Shown: positions 5,000 through 7,206 of the stretch, piece by piece
Layout: each line of letters starts with the position of its first letter
Position numbering within the stretch: position 1 is the first letter of the stretch
NCBI GenBank assembly: GCA_037446495.1
Contig: JBBIIL010000116.1
Coordinates: 1 to 7,206, forward strand
Direction: 5' to 3'
From: CAIXZV01 sp037446495
GTDB lineage: Bacteria > Chloroflexota > Limnocylindria > Limnocylindrales > CSP1-4
Length of the DNA: 7,206 bases
Notes under the pieces: generated by a model
Told to the model about the DNA's origin: nothing
Databases searched by the model: none
Seen by the model: the letters and a program-made list of their open reading frames with translations, nothing else
Position numbers and translations under genes: made by a program

Positions 5000-5168
5000 G
5001 CCTACTCGCGCCGAGATAGCGGAGCTGACCCTGACCTCTCCACCGTGCGCCCGCCCCGCTCCACGGTCAATGGGGTGGAACCCTCAACGCGGCCGCCTTC
5101 GCGGCGAGGAGGCCAGAACCGGCATTGGCCCGAGTTCGATCGGTCGGCATGCGATGGGCGCCGATGGT

Positions 5169-5189
5169 GGGCGGCGGTCCCCGCCGCCC
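5169..5189. repeat. 9-bp GC-only hairpin
   Basis: GGGCGGCGG (5169-5177) and CCGCCGCCC (5181-5189) form a perfect stem around a TCC loop. It lies between divergent genes and has no T-run. It could be a tail-less terminator facing the TIR remnant or simply GC-rich chance. Confidence 0.45.
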
Positions 5190-5334
5190 TGATCTCCGAT
5201 CGCATCGCGGGTTCCACCCCATGCCGCACTAGGCCGGCAGGGGCCCAGGATCTCTGGAGGAGTGCCTCCGTTGTAGCTGCCCGCCTCGCGTGTGCAGCGC
5301 GGACTGTGCGCCGGGAAGTGGTGGAGGTGACTGC

Positions 5335-5457
5335 GTGAAGGGCGTTCGCGTCTTCGTGTCGTACTCGCATGCCGACGAGCGGTTTCGGAGACACCTGCAG
5401 CCTTCGCAGGCGGGGTGGTTCCGCCGCGCGTGGTCGACGAGTGGCCCCTGGTCGGTC
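5335..5457 (+). pseudogene. TIR-domain protein, N-terminal fragment
   Basis: The frame from GTG 5335 (GGAGG seven to ten bases upstream) reads MKGVRVFVSYSHADERFRRH. VFVSYSHADE is the hallmark first strand and box-1 loop of bacterial TIR domains, which act as NAD+-cleaving enzymes or signalling modules in defence systems. Homology fades after about 25-40 residues: the expected helix and the second strand (of the kind LxxLxRxGxVxxWxD) are garbled across frames, and the frame then runs antisense through the neighbouring lipoprotein gene. The catalytic Glu region is absent, so no TIR enzyme can be made. The intact RBS and start suggest recent truncation. A 120-codon chimeric peptide could still be translated. 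Confidence 0.65.
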
Positions 5458-5474
5458 AGCCCCCACCGCGAGGC

Positions 5475-5952
5475 TCAGTGTGCCGAGACGACCCGCCCCG
5501 CGCTGTCGAGGCAAAGCGCGCGCCCGAGCAGCTCGCCGTCAGCGCCGACTGGGCTGGCGAAGATGGCCGCCTTCGGGATCCGCAGATGCACGTCGACGGC
5601 CGGGAGCACCGTCGTGGTCCCGGTGTCGGCATCGATCCAGTCCCCGTCCGTCCGGGCTGCCGACAGGAAGACGACCCAGCACCCGGGCTCCAGCGCGTGG
5701 GCAGCGTAGCCCCACGTGGGAGTCCCGTCGCCCGCCAATAGCAGGTCGCCGACCGCGGGGGGGGCCATTGCGCACCCAGCGGTCAACTGCGACCGCGCCC
5801 ACGTGACCCTCCAGGTCGTAGCCTTGGTCGCTGGCGGCGGTGACGACGCCGGCGACCGCGACAGCGTACGTCTGGGTCGGCGGCCCGGTCGTCACGCACG
5901 CGTCAGCCAGAAGCAGTAGCGCGGCGCAAAGCCCGCCAGCCCGGACTCTCAC
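5475..5952 (-). pseudogene. Lipoprotein-like secreted protein, interrupted by a poly-C frameshift
   Basis: The gene starts at GTG 5952, overlapping the stop of the upstream gene by four bases (GTGA). Its first half reads MRVRAGGLCAALLLLADACV, a signal peptide with an imperfect lipobox (Ala-Asp-Ala-Cys19), then TYAVAVAGVVTAASDQGYDL. The second half lies in another frame: AVGDLLLAGDGTPTWGYAAH, ALEPGCWVVFLSA, and ends RVVSAH at 5475. The two join exactly if one C is removed from the eight-C run (plus-strand G 5757-5764), giving a 158-residue protein. Explanations are a true null mutation, slippage/phase variation, or a sequencing error. The family is unknown; the mature part looks like a small beta-rich domain. 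Confidence 0.7.
5757..5764. repeat. Homopolymer of eight G (C on the minus strand)
   Basis: The longest clear single-base run noticed in the window sits exactly where the lipoprotein reading frame breaks. A run of seven would restore one continuous frame from 5952 to 5475. Such runs are prone to replication slippage and to sequencing error. Confidence 0.9.
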
Positions 5953-6360
5953 GGGACGGCCACCGGGTAGCCCCGGACGTCGTACTGCGTCCCGTAGTCG
6001 GTGCTCAGGACGACGGCGTCATTGGCGGGGTTGAGGACCACCGAGGTCAGCGAGTGGGAGCCCGAAGAGGTGAGTTGCTGCTGCGTTCCCCACACGCGGG
6101 TCGCGGGATCCCAGCGGGCGCCAAACACCTGGTTGTTGAGGTCCGTCCAGGCGGCATAGGCCACGCCTCCGCCCCGCATCGAGAGCGATGGCGAATAGGC
6201 GTGCGAGCTCGAGCTCACGTAGCTCTCCGCGCTCCAGTTGCCGCCAGCAGGATGGTATCGCGCCCAGAGCGTCATAGTCCCGAGGTGCCCGCCGACCCGC
6301 GTCAGCGCCTCTGCCTTGCGGGGAGACTGGGCGGCACTGGTCCAGCGGCCGGTCCACCGG
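5949..6360 (-). pseudogene. C-terminal part of a beta-propeller-like secreted protein, 5' end missing
   Basis: The minus-strand frame is open well upstream of its first ATG (6275) and shows repeating blade-like units: TGRWTSAAQS...GTMTLWARY, then HPAGGNWSAESYV...VAYAAWTD, then ARWDPATRVWGTQQQLTSSG...NDAVVLSTD. The periodic W, AR(Y/W)xPAxxxW and Ser/Gly strands fit the repeats of secreted beta-propeller (BNR/sialidase-like or WD40-like) proteins. At least two and a half blades remain, ending at TGA 5949. No signal peptide or plausible start exists, because the frame meets the oppositely oriented restriction-protein remnant at about 6340-6390. The stop overlaps the lipoprotein GTG, so the two formed an operon. 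ATG 6275 could start a 108-residue stump, but no RBS supports it. Confidence 0.55.
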
Positions 6361-6372
6361 GTCCGCGCGCTG

Positions 6373-7167
6373 CCAGAGCGCGCCGAGCTGGAGATGTCGT
6401 TCCCGCACGTCGCGGGGTACCGCTACGACCTGCCGACGGAGCGCCTCGACGCGCGCTTCGGCCCCTCGTCCGTCATGACGCTCCCCACCGACGAGGTGCC
6501 CTCCTGGGTCGAGCTCGACCCGATCGTGGGCGAGAAGGCCGTCCACAACCTCGACGACCTGCGCGGCCGGCGGCTCCAGGAGGTGGCGTTTCGGATCGCG
6601 CGCGGGATCCTCGACGTCAAGTTCCGCGACGCCGGCGGCTACGTCCAGGGCTGGCTCTTCCCCCAAGTCGTACCGATCGCGGAGCAGTGGTTGCGCGAGT
6701 GTGTCGTCTGCAAGGACGGGACCTTCCCCCAGCTGCTCCTCCTCGCGCAGTGGGAACACGCGGCGGCCGACCGCATCTACCGCGCGATCGTCACGGGGAC
6801 GGAGGGCGAGAAGCGCCACGCCCCGATCATGCGCGCCTACGACCCAATGGGCTCGACCCGGAACGTCAGCTTCGACACGACGAAGGGCGTCTACGCGACG
6901 GATCGGAGCCACCTCAACTACCTCGTCCTCGACAGCAAGTGGGAGGCCAAGGTCGGCGAGGTCCTCGACGAGATGGAGGAGGTCGAGGCGTACGTGAAGA
7001 ACCAGGGACTCAACTTCAAGATCCCGTACACGTTCGAGGGCCAGGCCCGCAACTACCTGCCCGACCTGCTGGTCCGGATCCGCGACTCGGAGGGTGCGCT
7101 ACTCACCCTCATCGTCGAGGTGACCGGTGAGCAGAAGAAGGAGAAAGTCGCGGCCGCGCGCTGTTGA
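6373..7167 (+). pseudogene. C-terminal nuclease part of a helicase-type restriction endonuclease, truncated at both ends
   Basis: From about 6373 the plus frame is strongly protein-like: AELEMSFPHVAGYRYDLPTE, DPIVGEKAVHNLDDLRGRRL, KWEAKVGEVLDEMEEVEAYV, IPYTFEGQARNYLPDLLVRI, ending near LIVEVTGEQKKEKVAAA. This matches the C-terminal region of type III Res-like DEAD-helicase/nuclease proteins (recalled as the BPTD_3080 restriction family). The PD-(D/E)xK-like core is Pro-Asp at 7060-7065 and Glu-Val-Thr at 7117-7125, with Thr in the usual Lys place, which I recall as normal for this family. The N-terminal ATPase domains (about 600 residues) are missing, and the frame stops at 7167, before the expected final 30-40 residues (usually continuing TLWVPAVN). 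It cannot act as a complete restriction enzyme. Confidence 0.7.
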
Positions 7168-7206
7168 CGATCACCGGAGATTCCCCAGGCCTGATCACTG
7201 AAACTC
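7168..7206. other. Right edge after the truncated restriction gene
   Basis: GATCAC occurs at 7169-7174 and again at 7193-7198 with a 24-bp period. The sequence no longer matches the restriction-gene reading, so a junction lies at about 7155-7170. An insertion-sequence end is conceivable, but the window stops before it can be judged. Confidence 0.25.

Larger units (their letters stand above)
4951..5334. other. Divergent intergenic region between the secreted-protein gene and the TIR remnant
   Basis: No gene is supported in these 384 bp. They should hold the promoter for the secreted-protein gene, but no convincing -35/-10 pair could be fixed; a tandem hexamer GGTCAGGGTCAG (minus strand, about 5036-5025) and a TATCTC (5018-5013) are noted. 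Hairpins are present: CCGCAG/CTGCGG (4985-4999), a 9-bp GGGCGGCGG/CCGCCGCCC stem with a 3-base loop (5169-5189), and GGAGG/CCTCC (5256-5269). A good RBS (GGAGG) precedes the TIR start. Confidence 0.45.

Noticed and set aside
6019..6912. Long minus-strand open frame of 297 codons antisense to the restriction remnant
   Set aside because: Its composition (repeated RR, DD, VEVV strings) mirrors the real plus-strand codons; no start signal. It is a shadow.
7169..7198. GATCAC repeats as an insertion-sequence end
   Set aside because: Six-base repeats only, no transposase and no terminal inverted repeat visible before the window ends.

Overview
The window is very GC-rich (roughly 70% by eye). Its codon use, GTG starts, weak or absent -35 boxes and probable leaderless transcripts fit a soil-type actinomycete (Actinomycetota; a deep lineage such as Thermoleophilia is possible but cannot be fixed from 7 kb). 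It reads as an accessory or genomic-island region: small intact toxin-antitoxin (TA) modules separated by decayed fragments of larger genes. No complete housekeeping gene is present.

Left third (about 245-3290): three separate type II TA modules with PIN-domain (VapC-type) toxins, all on the minus strand with the antitoxin first. Module 1 (640-903 / 245-643) pairs a Phd/YefM-type antitoxin with VapC. Module 2 (2057-2293 / 1659-2060) pairs an FitA/Arc-like ribbon-helix-helix antitoxin with a VapC that lacks a standard start codon. Module 3 (3029-3262 / 2615-3028) pairs a CopG/VapB-like antitoxin with VapC. All three antitoxins have an extended -10 element placed so that transcription would begin at or within two bases of the ATG, plus an inverted repeat over the promoter. 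That suggests leaderless, autorepressed operons. Between modules 1 and 2 lie a decayed N-terminus resembling an actinobacterial SNF2-type helicase and the 5' two-thirds of a tRNA-Arg(CCG).

Middle (about 3300-5334): a gene-poor stretch of about 700 bp, a 12-bp GC-rich hairpin that may be a terminator, and then a minus-strand pair. The pair is a 203-aa secreted protein with a C-terminal CX4C motif, followed by a 34-aa single-span membrane protein. Their function is unknown.

Right third (about 5335-7206): a TIR-domain N-terminus with intact RBS and start but no body; a lipoprotein-like gene broken by one extra base in a run of eight C; the C-terminal blades of a beta-propeller-like secreted protein translationally coupled to it; and, reading away on the plus strand, the C-terminal nuclease part of a helicase/restriction protein cut at both ends. 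The last two genes both lose their 5' parts at nearly the same point (about 6340-6390), which marks a recombination scar or an assembly join.

Taken together, three TA modules, TIR, SNF2-like and restriction-nuclease remnants suggest an eroded defence island in which only the small TA modules and the secreted/membrane pair look functional. Family names come from reading the translations; no database search was run.
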